Assembly: GCA_914767715.1 (NCBI GenBank)
Contig: OU612069.1
Span: forward strand, 17,915,387 to 17,979,386
Direction of reading: 5' to 3'
Origin: Membranipora membranacea
Taxonomy: Eukaryota; Bryozoa; Gymnolaemata; Cheilostomatida; Membraniporidae
Length of the DNA stretch: 64,000 nt
Positions 48,909 to 59,751 of this stretch are shown here, piece after piece. The first letter of the stretch is position 1. Every line of letters begins with the position of its first letter. The notes under the pieces are model-generated. The model saw only the letters and a program-made list of their open reading frames with translations. It had not been told where the DNA came from and ran no database searches. The translations under genes and the position numbers were made by a program.

Positions 48909-49315
48909 CCATTTCTTTCAGATAAAGATCTACATCTATACGTTAATCATTAGACCAGATCTTAACTATTTATCCTACCTACTGTATGTTAACGGAGGGG
49001 CAGTATTTTTGTAAGTGTTATAATAATTATCATGTAACATCATTCTTTGCATTCAAATGTTTCATTCAATATGAATCGAATCGAATAGCAAGCAACACCT
49101 AACGTTATTGACAGCATAATAATTAATAATATCAAATTGTATTTCGCTGAGGCTGATTTTTCATACATATAGCACCTTTGCTTTGTATCATCACCACACT
49201 ATGCCAGTTTTATTATTTACTTTGAATTTTATTATTCAGGGTACCAGCTCGTGATATTACACAAATAAACGTCTGTGTTGCTAAAACTCTCCTGATATAT
49301 TCACATACCGGTACA
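48909..49315 (+). repeat. 3' LTR (shared R-U5 part) of the BEL/Pao element
   Basis: 407-bp partner of 41456-41862, ending ACCGGTACA, with AATAAA at 49263-49268. Differences include tatAtttg/tatTtttg and attGcattt/attGtattt. Confidence 0.8.
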
Positions 49316-50234
49316 CTCATAATGTCTATGCCACATGTCTGTGGTTGTGACATACCCCAGGGGAAACATCCGCTTATTCCCAATGCCGATTGAAGGCAAT
49401 CACCTTGGAAGTTTGAGAGGCCATAACTTCCTCAATATTTGGATTATAAAGCTGAAAATTGCTCACATGATAGAATAAAATTTGGAGAATAAGATGTGAT
49501 ACAAAAGAGCAGCCTCAAACAAAGTCTTCAACATTCGGGGCTTCAGGAAGCCGGCAAAAAGTAGTTTAAACCATAGCTTTAAACACAACAAATTTTACGT
49601 ATTATTTAAAGAGAAGCATATTTAGAATTTCTATAATATGTGGTTTTCTGTCTAAGTGAGTGCTGATGATAGATATTGCAACAGATGACATGGTATGACA
49701 TAAATTACTGTGTTCACAAGAGACAATTTCCAATCACTGGTTTAGGACAATGATTTTGGGCTGTAAATCAGCATCCAAACGAAGCAATGGATATCTTATA
49801 CTCAATCAGGGGAGACAACTCAATGTGTTCCCATAAATCGATTTGTAAAACTGCGGTTGGGTTTTACTTTTTTTGCATTGTAATTGCATGATCACATAAA
49901 GCAATAGATATGCTGTGCTCCATCATTGGAGGCAATTCCGGGATCAGTATGAAATCGCAAAAATATGAGAACTGATTCTGTCAACATGATTGAACGTCTA
50001 TGAGTCCGGAAAGATAAAATGCATTATGAGTGGGGTTTTTTCTAAATTCGTGAGGGTGCAACTTTGAATCAAAGTTATATCGGAACTGATCAACAGCCTT
50101 AATTGGATACTATGGCATCTTTATGCCTTAGGTCAATTCACTTTATTACTTTCTAAGCTGTGTATGATTACAACATCAAAGACATCATTCATAACTATAA
50201 ACTTGACAGTTTATAAGAACAGACCAAAGGTTGG
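49316..50234. other. No gene supported
   Basis: Spacer between the BEL/Pao element and the 3' end of the arginyl-tRNA synthetase gene. No domain-bearing frame or repeat recognised. Confidence 0.5.
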
Positions 50235-50240
50235 TTTATT
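50235..50240 (-). terminator. Poly(A) signal AATAAA for the arginyl-tRNA synthetase gene
   Basis: AATAAA on the minus strand, about 200 nt beyond the stop codon at 50439-50441. Inferred from motif and spacing. Confidence 0.4.
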
Positions 50241-50387
50241 ATTCTCAGCAAAGAATTTGTTTCTTTCAGTAGAAATAAACACAGCCGTGTTGTTCACACA
50301 TGAAAAAAAAACAACAACAACACAAGTATTAGCAACTTTTGTTTTGAATACTGAGGACAAGCTAACTACCAAGTAATGACTAAGTTT

Positions 50388-50480
50388 GTTCTACATCTTG
50401 GAGACAGTGTTTTATGCCAAATAATTAGAAAGTTTGTTCTACATCCTGGAGACAGGTTTGATGCCGAGTATTGAGAAAGC
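50388..50480 (-). repeat. Tandem duplication of about 45-50 bp across the stop codon of the arginyl-tRNA synthetase gene
   Basis: The block 'agtttgttctacatcctggagacag' at 50431-50455, which holds the last codons and stop, recurs at about 50389-50413 as 'agtttgttctacatcttggagacag' with a 'gttttatgcc' follow-on matching 'gtttgatgcc'. The copy lies in the 3' UTR and is not translated. Confidence 0.7.
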
Positions 50481-53400
50481 TTTTGCCATCACATTAGCTG
50501 TGGCCTCGCAAAGCAGTAACCTCCCCATGTTCACACTGATCACTTTGCCTACAATTAAATCAGTAATACAGTGATAAAGAAATTAAGGAACATTCAATAT
50601 ATTTTGCAAGATTTATTGATTTGGTCATATAAATAAACAGTTACTCATGTGCTGATGAATATGTATTTATATATGTATACATAATATGTATTGAATCCAG
50701 GTCCCATACAATGGAATGAAACGTCCATAATTTTTACAGTTTCGATGTTTCCAACAGATACAGATAATTATAATAATATTGTCAAATTAATTTGGGGTTA
50801 TTTGCTCATTGACACACATTTCTTCTGGGGAGACAACCCAATAATAGCAAAAGTGGGCACATCTGTAGCTACTGAAACGTCCCCGCAAATGTGTTACCTA
50901 TCATTCAACAAGCCGTGTGATCTTCATGTTTGTACTTTGATTAAATTTTAAAGGTTGATTAAAATACAATGTCTTGTCACACGCCACATCCCAAAGCATG
51001 AGCGGCGAAATTAGTTGCCTTAGTGGCAACGTCGCAATATCTGCCCCAGGTAGCTCTCTATTTGCAGGCAGGTCAGAGCACACCTGGGGGCCAACCAAAC
51101 CCCAGTAGTCGATAGACTGCGGTGGGATTCAAACCCGCGACTTTCAATATTTGCATGCTAAAGGTATGGTGCTGTAACCAACTGAGCCACCTCCTACTCC
51201 GTTTGATTCAACTTGTCATTTTACATACCTGTGGTTCTATCCTTCTCGATACAGTAACAGTTATCGTAGAACTCAGTATAAGCTCGAGATAGCTCATACA
51301 TATACTCACACATATAGTGTAAACAGAGGTCAGAGGTCACCTGAGATACAACCTGTCGATAACAATACGTCAAATAGAAACAAGTATACAACATTGGAAA
51401 ATTCCAAGATTTATCTAGAATTGGTGGTAAAACTATTGTGGACAAGTGACCAACTCGGTTACAGGTATATTTCTAGTATTTAAGTTATTTGTAACCAGTA
51501 TAAAATTGTGTAAAAGTCAACTGGCCTTCACTTTAGGTAATGGTGATGAGATGGGGCACGAATAGCAATAATTTTATATGTAGCTGTGTACACTATGTAC
51601 AAACATAAATATATAGTTTTTAATTCCAGGTATTTTCTTTCTTGTGGCAAAATGGCCAACCACTATTCTACAATATTGAGCATATATCAATCTTATTTAT
51701 ATGCAAGAAAAAAAACCACTGCCTGTAACCTGCTTTGAACGAGGAACTCTAAGTCCGTAGAATAAAAGGCATAGGCCGATAGAAGAAAATCTCACCTGAG
51801 CAAATCTGAGTATGTACTTAGCCAGTTTCCACTCTGCAGGATGCTCAATGGATGGAGGGGTGTTCCTTGCACCCTCTGCCATGGCCTCAGGTGTCATTTT
51901 AGCTAATCTAGCTATTGATCTAAAATAAACATGGTTTAACTGACATTATCACAGTGTGTTATAAAAGGACATTATATCAAACGAGGATGAAATCACATAT
52001 CTCCCTTCAGCAGGGAACTACAAAACACAATCTTATTTTACTATATCTAATTTAATTGGATCTTTTGTTCAACAATTTGAGGTCAACTGCGAAAGGTACA
52101 ATCTAAAATATCTGTAAGAACTTTGATTTGACCACAAATCCTGTTGACTCAATTCTGGGGTAGATCGCTGAATGCTATTCACAAACTAGGTTTTTTCTAT
52201 AAATTTACCATAACTTTGTTATGGTAAAATGATGAAATTAATTTTAAAATTTAATTAAGAAGATTGAAGAAACACCAACCTGATTCTTGTGTATGTATAC
52301 AATAAGTAGGCTGCAGTATTACCCTTATCGTCCAACATCTACAACAACAATCAACATAACATATATTATAAATAATAGTACAAATAAAATATATATTTAT
52401 GTGTTTTTCATGGCCTGTTCGATAGTCTGTGCTTCATCAGTAAGATATACAGTAATTATTTTCCTTCACTGGGTCTAAAATATAAATTATGTTTTTTTGC
52501 ATGCATATCAGCTTTTGCAAATGTGCTATGTGTCAGTAAATCTGCCTAATAAAATTTCCAAGGGATTTATTATAGTATTTGTGTGTATTTGAAAAGGCTT
52601 TAACATGTTATCAGGGCATGGAGTAATCTGTTCTCAAACTTCTGATTTGGCATTAACCTAAGATAATTTGAGGCTGGTTGATACAGTAACCTGCAATAGG
52701 GATGATTCTTCACAAAATGTTGACCTGTGTTTGATGATTTAAAACTTTTGTATCATGTGCGTATGCAACACGATGCCTCATCAAGGCCTGTCTGCAGGAC
52801 CTTTGAGATAAGATTGCACTCACCTTATCAAATGAGAATATATAGTCATGAGTTCTGTTGTGACTGAGATCTGCATATTTAATACATCCATAAGCCACAC
52901 CATCTCGGGCCGCAGTAAGCTCCTCTGGAGATAACTCCTAAAGGAAAATTAATATCAAATCATGAGAGTAAAACAGAGAAAAGGTGGCTCAATACACCAA
53001 ATCCCCTAATAGGCTACAAATCTTCTTAATAACGGTTACTATGCCTATGGCCAGCAAGCAGGGTTTTGTATAAATAATATATAAATAATATCAAATACTG
53101 AAAGTAAAACAGAGAACCGTGGCTCAATGTGCTACAGACCTAATACCACCTTTTATAAATGTGTGTTTCTATGAGATTATGACATCAAACAGTACTATGG
53201 GGGTTTCAAAAAAGTCAGACAGGCTCTGATTAAGATCTGGAGATGGATCTCTAAAAGGCTTTAAACTTAGAGAACATAGATGCTGGGATGAGAAAAAAAA
53301 CAAAACAAATAATGCACTGTCAAGAGTTTCCTTATCACTCAACTTAGAGGGTAGAGGGAACACATTTCGATTTCCGTTTATATTCTGGTTTCCTTGAGAT

Positions 53401-56400
53401 TGGTGATTTTCCAACATCTTTGTTATACAAGATAGCTGTCAGCAACGAACAGATGCTGGCGAGATGTTCATATACTGGGCTAGCAATGCATACGTTAGGT
53501 TTAGGTATGATGGCCCTAAGCAATATTTATTCAAAATGTACAACAGTTGCGTCTCTTACCTTTTCCCTTTCTTTATCTTTCAGTTTTTGTTCACTTCTTT
53601 TGAGGCCTTCATCAAGAAGATCAACCAGCCTGACAGTATCTCCTGATCGTGTCTTGAACTTCTTTCTGTAATCAGCAAAATGTGAAGTGTAAGATTCCAG
53701 ACTTTCACTAGCAGCAGGCGATCTCAAGATGGGTATAGTGCGGCAATGGCCCAAGTGTTATTAATATATACACACATGTTTGTCACAATATACAATGTAC
53801 TCAACTGAATTATATCCCCTTGGGATCACAAAGTTTCTTCCGAAATGAGTCACTTTACCTTCCGTTTGATTGGCCCTAAGTGTCATCAGAATGCATTGAT
53901 ATTTGGCAGAAGGTACCATAATTCAGTTTATAAACTCGAGTTCTGAACTGTTGAATTGAATTGCTCAGGTTATACTGTCTTTATAGGTATATAGGCATTA
54001 TTTTTTTATTAAGGTATATATACTGCCTTGATAACTTACTTATCCTCACCGAGGACGACACCGAATCCGACGTGTTCTACTCTATTTACCTCAGGTGTAT
54101 ACCATCCTACATGACGAGCTGCTGAGTATACTGTCTGTAAGTGTACTCCCTGTAAGTCAAACCGATGAAACAATGAAACAATGAAGTGAGTAAGTAAGGG
54201 AAAGTTAGGTGGATATATGCACTTGGTATAGCATATGAAGTTGGGATTTATTTCCTTCATATGAGTAATGCTATGCGATGCTGTTATTTTGCCATTAAAA
54301 ACAATTGTTATGCCGTTTTAAATGTTCTCGGGTTGCAAGGTTCTAACACGGAATACGATTGTCCTAATAGCTGCAGACCTTCGTTAATATTAAACAAAGA
54401 ATAAAATACTGTTCAATCAAATGTTTCATCGGTTCAATTCAAGGACTTAATTGTCAATGTATCTAGAGGGAGAATTTGAAAAAGATGTTTTCCAATGTTT
54501 CACGATATTATCTGGTGGATTTCAATTGTGTTAGTGCTCCAAATGTGCCTGGGTCACTGATGACAGCATTCCAAAACAATTAGTTATCATGTACCATCAG
54601 CAACACCCGATACAGATTGTTTACAAACCCGTATGAGATCACCGTGCGGATTTCTGATGTGCTAGGTGCTTGGTGATGGCAATCTATTGCAATTTGAAAT
54701 AGAATTCTGCTGAGAACTGAGGCCAAGTTTAAATATGTAATCAGGGCCTTCACTAAACATACTCACACTGACATCCAGATTACACTATTAACATGTGTGT
54801 CTCTGATCATTAGAATCAATTTAGAAGCAGTACCTAACATGTACCCACCCCTATTTAATAAAATTGAACAGGGGTCGTCACACCAAATTCCTTGTGATGG
54901 TACTTCATTCTCTGTCGAACAGAGACTTATATGCAATTGTATATCAGGTGAAAAGTGGGAAACATACCTGACCCGAATCGACGACATATATAACCCAGTC
55001 AGCCTTCTCCTCCTGAAGTCTGTATTTAAGCGCTGCCATATCAGACGTATCATAAGTAAAACCTCCATCAGACTTAACTACAGTCAGCGGAATCTCACCA
55101 CCTGGTACAAACATCAGGGTACGTCCGTCCTCCTTCTTTAGGTAACCTGTGTAATGGTTCAAATGGAAGAATTTCTGTAATGTTCCATCAGAAGCGCATA
55201 ACATATACTAACAGCACAAACTTATTATAGATAAATGAACTCACAACCACACTTTGTGATCATTGCAGATATCATATCTCAAGTAAGACGCAATAGAATA
55301 CATTAACTTCTATATGGGAAAGTATGGCTTATTACTCAAATTTTTTCCCATTCCATTTCCTTCTACTTGAAAGTTAACTGATACAGTCATTATTGTGAAT
55401 TCATGGATCAGTTGTAAAAAATTCATAATACCGATTCCTCAAGAGATAAATTTGTGTCAGGCATTGGATCTAGAAAAAATTCTGGCAGCTTTTATGCTAC
55501 ACATTAATGGTTGTGAGCAAGCAAGCAGCAGACAAACATAAATAGCCATTCCCCTAATCTAGAAATGTTGTAAATGGATGACAACATACCTCCGTTCTGC
55601 AGCTCCTCCACCACCTTGTGCATTCTGCTCTGATAGAAGGATTCTCCTACTTCTGTGATCCTAATATTAAGTCTATCGTAAATCTTCTGAAACTCTAAAA
55701 AGGAATAAAAAAATATCAAGAAACGAGGTAGTCTAGACAGATGATGTTATTTTATATTGTTTGGCATTTAAGCAGCTGGTTTTATCTTCATATTGTATTT
55801 TCATCAGTAAATGGTACCATTGAATGATTATGTCTATTGAAAAAATCAGCATTATCAGTTTTGAGTTTTTTTTTGTTGGAAAAACAATGCACCTAACTTG
55901 CTCACAGGATTAAAATTGTATTAGAAAACACTGTGTCAAAATTGATTTGAACCAACCAATGAGAATTTGTGTGTTTGGTAGGGAGTAGCAACTAATGGGG
56001 TGAAAGTGATTGTTGTTGGTGTTGCGGATGTGACAACAGTTCATGATAACCAATGCACACATGAAGAAAACCTTGATAGGGATAAAACTATCTCTAATTG
56101 TTGCTACACTCTTAAAACAACGACTTAGACCAATGAATAAGCTGACGAAAAAGACTCAATCATAATCCTTTGTTACTGTGAGGCATCATCTCCCCTCAAA
56201 TATCACCTCGATGCACAAAGTAATTATCTCACCAGTTCTTGAGACATCACAGATGAGATTCCAAGCTTTGATATGCTCCGGATAATGTGACTGAAGTTTC
56301 ACCACAGCCTTGTATGCTCTGGCCTTAAACGCTTCATCATCATCAAACCTCTTCTTGGATTCCTGTAAATATCGAAATTTGTATGTGTGTGTGTGTTTTG

Positions 56401-58159
56401 TGATTGAATGCCTTCCAAGAATACAAAAAAATAGTTGCTACAAGTTAATGAAGTGAAATTATTAAAACTTTGAAACTTATTATTGCCTAAGTTCTTCTGG
56501 TAGGGTCAAAGTTATCTTTGTGATAATGTGTTGGATGATATCTAGGAAGCATTATATCACTGTATCAGTAAGTATACAACAACTTATATTATTGAAGACC
56601 ATTCATTGAAGTTGTCCAATCTTTGACATTTTTGTTCAATGAGCGGACAATCCTCATTTCAAAGGTATACTCATGGTTGCCAGCATATTAGATTATATAA
56701 AAAGTGTCTTTTGACTCAGACTTGAGTCGTGTAAAGGTGAATCTACATAGCAGATTTTCCGTCATAGTGGTAAGATTTTCGTTTTTTTGTACGCTTTCAT
56801 TTGGAGCAACAAGATATCTTAATGTAAGACAAGACAAGACAGGCTTATATAAGCGAATATGGATAATCTGCAGTGTAAATGCAACTTTATATTGATCACG
56901 GCAAAATCAAAAGAGATCACCAAAGTTCCTTCTCACTACCACTTACCTTGTAAAAAGCCTGTAGATCAGCTATAGGTGGGGACACCTTCGCATAGTCTGG
57001 GAATTTGTCCTGCAGGTGAGCTATGAGCATACCAAACTGTGTACCCCAGTCACCTACATGATTCACTCGGACTACATCATGACCCAGAAACTCGCAGAGG
57101 TTGCAAATACTATCGCCAATGATGGTTGACCTGTCAAAGAATAAAGGAGATCTAGCTTAGGTTTAGTTTATGGTGGTATTAATCTTTAGAATCAATAATG
57201 GGAAATGCTCCAAAAATATTGAATAATAAAATTGTGTGATTTTTTGGAGAGGGGATTAGGTCAACCCCAGTGAAAACAAAATGCATGTATATCTCTGATC
57301 GTTAGAGAGTGAATTAATTCACTTAGCATGAGTACCATCACAAGAAATCTGGTGTGACGACCCGAGATCAATCTTATTAATTATGGGCGGGTACATACTC
57401 GTACTATATTGACTTTAACAATCAGAGATACGCATGACAGTGTTATCACGATCTCAGCGTGTGAGGAGATGCCCACCAACTCACAAGTATAGAATTTGGC
57501 TCTTTGTTACATATACCTTCATAAAGAGAGACCTTATTTTAGTCCCTTGATGAGAAATGACTTTATTACCTGAGATGGCCAACATGCATCTCCTTTGCGA
57601 TATTTGGAGCAGAAAAGTCCACCACTACCCGTCTCTTAGGTCCGAGGTACGGCGGCTTCACTCCCTCCACCAACAGAGAGCTCAGCTGTTTGCCAACAAA
57701 CTCGTGGCTCAGGAAGATATTAATGAATCCAGGTCCAGCAATCTCAGTCTGCCAGAAAAGATGGCAGAAGTAAATATTAGTTACATTAGACTAAATAAAG
57801 TCTTTATAGAAGGAGACGTAGCGAGGAACCTGGTTCAATTTTATATATTCTCACCAGGTTTGCTAGATACATAATCTAAAACATTTGTTGGCCAACATTT
57901 TTCCAAGAAAGTATGGATCTGCAGTTAAAATGAGTTCAAACGCAGCCAAGAACTAGTACGGGTGTCCAAGCCTCAAACCACTCCTCAATCAACCAATATT
58001 GATAGAGAGCGCCAGTAACATCACCGTTGGGAAATAATTAGGGCGCCCTTTGCAAAAAAACAAACCGACCTTCTGGATGATGTCATTTAGTGGCACAGCA
58101 GCAACGATTTTAGCAGCAATATCTCTGGGGCTGGCTTTCTCTCCTCTAGTCTTGAAAAC
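50439..58159 (-). CDS. RARS1: Cytosolic arginyl-tRNA synthetase (N-terminal exon not found)
   Basis: Charges tRNA-Arg with arginine using ATP; class I synthetase, in animals often part of the multi-synthetase complex. Thirteen exons on the minus strand: 58159-58070, 57748-57570, 57130-56947, 56362-56233, 55694-55590, 55146-54968, 54149-54040, 53665-53560, 52937-52824, 52338-52280, 51919-51796, 51352-51229 and 50548-50439 (stop). All borders are GT/AG and the phase is continuous, giving 537 residues. The HIGH motif appears as H-V-G-H in exon two, followed by [18 protein letters not shown]-equivalent K-K-F-K-T-R-S-G is in exon eight. The C-terminal anticodon-binding domain ends G-I-K-P-V-S-R-M, as in animal homologues. 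Animal enzymes are about 660 residues, so roughly 120 N-terminal residues, including the complex-binding helix, should lie upstream of 58159. I could not place them before the D8C gene at 58945. Confidence 0.95.
50975..51200 (-). mobile_element. tRNA-derived SINE in the last intron of the arginyl-tRNA synthetase gene
   Basis: Read on the minus strand, a tRNA-like head has the A box TGGCTCAGTTGG (51178-51190) and B box GGTTTGAATCCC (51124-51135), both good matches to the Pol III consensus. It is followed by a body of about 130 bp (ACCTGGGGCAGATATTGCG and flanks) running to a T/A-rich end. The head has no stable anticodon arm, so it is not a tRNA gene. Different from the 425-bp unit head. Confidence 0.6.
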
Positions 58160-58944
58160 CTGCAAAACAAAATCATACTAATCATACATATTACCTGTAT
58201 CCTTCAGATCCTTTAGATTTTGTAGGTTTACGCGGGGACTAATGTCAGTTTGATACCAGCAGGGATATTAGTGATGAAATGTGGTGCAGGACTGAGTTCC
58301 GCTTGATATGCTCGATATTATCCCAGGACCACGATCATACTTTTTTTTAATTTCTAATATAATACTTTACAGTGTTACCGGCATCACGTATTTATTGACT
58401 GATTGACTTGACTAATTGGGGAATTATGTCGATTTGCAACTACCAGTCATTAGTAAAGTTAGCAGTGAAAAAGTGTGTTGTTCACATCAGAACCATGGCG
58501 CAAGACTCAGTTCCGGGATACGCTTGATATATATTTTCCCAGGCACATTAAGGTCAGTTGTGATGAATTGATGGCATTGCAGATATCATACTATGGGGTC
58601 TCTGTTGTGAGCTCATATGCCTGTTCACAGGGTATACATGTCACATAAGTAAATATTACTGGGTATATTCAGATACCAACTAAAGGCTTGGCCACTGTGT
58701 GGGTTTAATTGCTTTCTAGCCAACAGTATCTGACAAGATCTCGGATGTATCTAGCAACACTCAGGTAACTATATGTACCAAATATGGCGCCAATTTCAAC
58801 CGCCTTTTGCATAGCTTTTATTTGGTTTACATGTAACTAAGCTTTGTAAATGGAGGTTTGTATCAGTATACTATTCAAATATTGCTTTCAAACTTCATAT
58901 ATTTGTTTTCATAATTCTTTTACAGAAACACAGGACCTAGAAAG

Positions 58945-59739
58945 ATGGGCCATACATTACAGACAGCAGTGGTGTTGATCCTGGTTACTGCTGTGACTGT
59001 TAGCTCAAGTGTCAGCGTAGAGGCAGTTAAGAGGGAGGTGGCAAAGATGAATATGCTCATTGATATTACTCAAGAACAGCTCTTAGAGGAAGGATGCACA
59101 GACGCCGACTATGTAGCTGTGAAAAGAAATGTCGTCTACACCACAGATGACAGAGTTCACCTTGAACTTCTAACAAAACTGTTTCAACGTCTGCGTGATC
59201 GCCTTGTCCAGTGCAGGAACAACAAGGTTTCAACAACCCCAGCTGAAACAACAACAACGCCAGAAACTGCAACAACAACTTCCTCAACTTCTGCAACACG
59301 GATGACATCTACTACGGCAGCTCCGTCCCTACTACCTTGCAGGACCGCCATCAACCTCACTGAGCCATGGAGAATGGATTACTCTGGGAGCAACCTGAGA
59401 CCTGTTAAGGGAAGATACAACGGGGATACAAAGAGAATGACCAAGGAAGGCCGTCCATGGTTTCGTTTCTCTGGTGAAGCGGGGAATGCACTTCTAAATA
59501 GATGCATAAAATCCAGAAGTTGCGGTACGTCTGTCAACTTCTTCAGCAACAGCACCATGCCCACGCTGCTCGGAGTGATTACACCGATTGAGCTGTATGG
59601 TGCAAACGATAAAGGAAATTGTCAGTATATGACTGACAGAGCAAGCGTCATCAGATGCTCAAAGACAACCCGTGATTTCATATACAGATATGATGGGGAT
59701 GATATGCACACTGATGTTGGCTTTTGTGGAATGATCTAG
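58945..59739 (+). CDS. Secreted D8C-domain (uromodulin-like) protein with mucin-type linker
   Basis: 264 residues in one coding exon. An AG acceptor at 58924-58925, 19 nt before the ATG, implies a non-coding 5' exon. A hydrophobic N-terminus (V-V-L-I-L-V-T-A-V-T-V) is a signal peptide. A helical region with two cysteines follows (to about residue 95), then a Thr-rich linker (about 96-130) likely to carry O-glycans. The last part is a D8C-like domain (about 131-264) with N-L-T-E-P-W-R, W-F-R-F-S-G-E-A-G and C-G-T. It has six cysteines rather than the eight of the family. D8C occurs in uromodulin, GP2 and liver LZP/OIT3 and is thought to form part of secreted or surface glycoproteins. A close paralogue follows at 63286 on the same strand, so the pair is a tandem duplication. 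Function in this animal (matrix, mucus, lectin-like defence) is not shown by sequence. Confidence 0.85.
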   Translation: MGHTLQTAVVLILVTAVTVSSSVSVEAVKREVAKMNMLIDITQEQLLEEGCTDADYVAVKRNVVYTTDDRVHLELLTKLFQRLRDRLVQCRNNKVSTTPAETTTTPETATTTSSTSATRMTSTTAAPSLLPCRTAINLTEPWRMDYSGSNLRPVKGRYNGDTKRMTKEGRPWFRFSGEAGNALLNRCIKSRSCGTSVNFFSNSTMPTLLGVITPIELYGANDKGNCQYMTDRASVIRCSKTTRDFIYRYDGDDMHTDVGFCGMI

Positions 59740-59745
59740 TAATTA

Positions 59746-59751
59746 AATAAA
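59746..59751 (+). terminator. Poly(A) signal AATAAA of the D8C gene
   Basis: AATAAA begins only seven bases after the TAG stop, so the 3' UTR is very short if this signal is used. Confidence 0.5.

Larger units (their letters stand above)
41456..49315 (+). mobile_element. BEL/Pao-type LTR retrotransposon, near full length
   Basis: Two direct repeats of 407 bp enclose an untranslated leader, a short gag-like frame, and a 1793-codon frame with protease, reverse transcriptase, RNase H and integrase in BEL/Pao order. The repeats differ at about six sites, so the insertion is young relative to the older repeats around it. A primer-binding site may start at TGGGAGCGCCGC (41876). No target-site duplication was found immediately outside the shared blocks, perhaps because the LTR borders lie further out. 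Confidence 0.9.

Noticed and set aside
54797-55141. 114-codon plus-strand frame
   Set aside because: It is the antisense shadow of an arginyl-tRNA synthetase exon.
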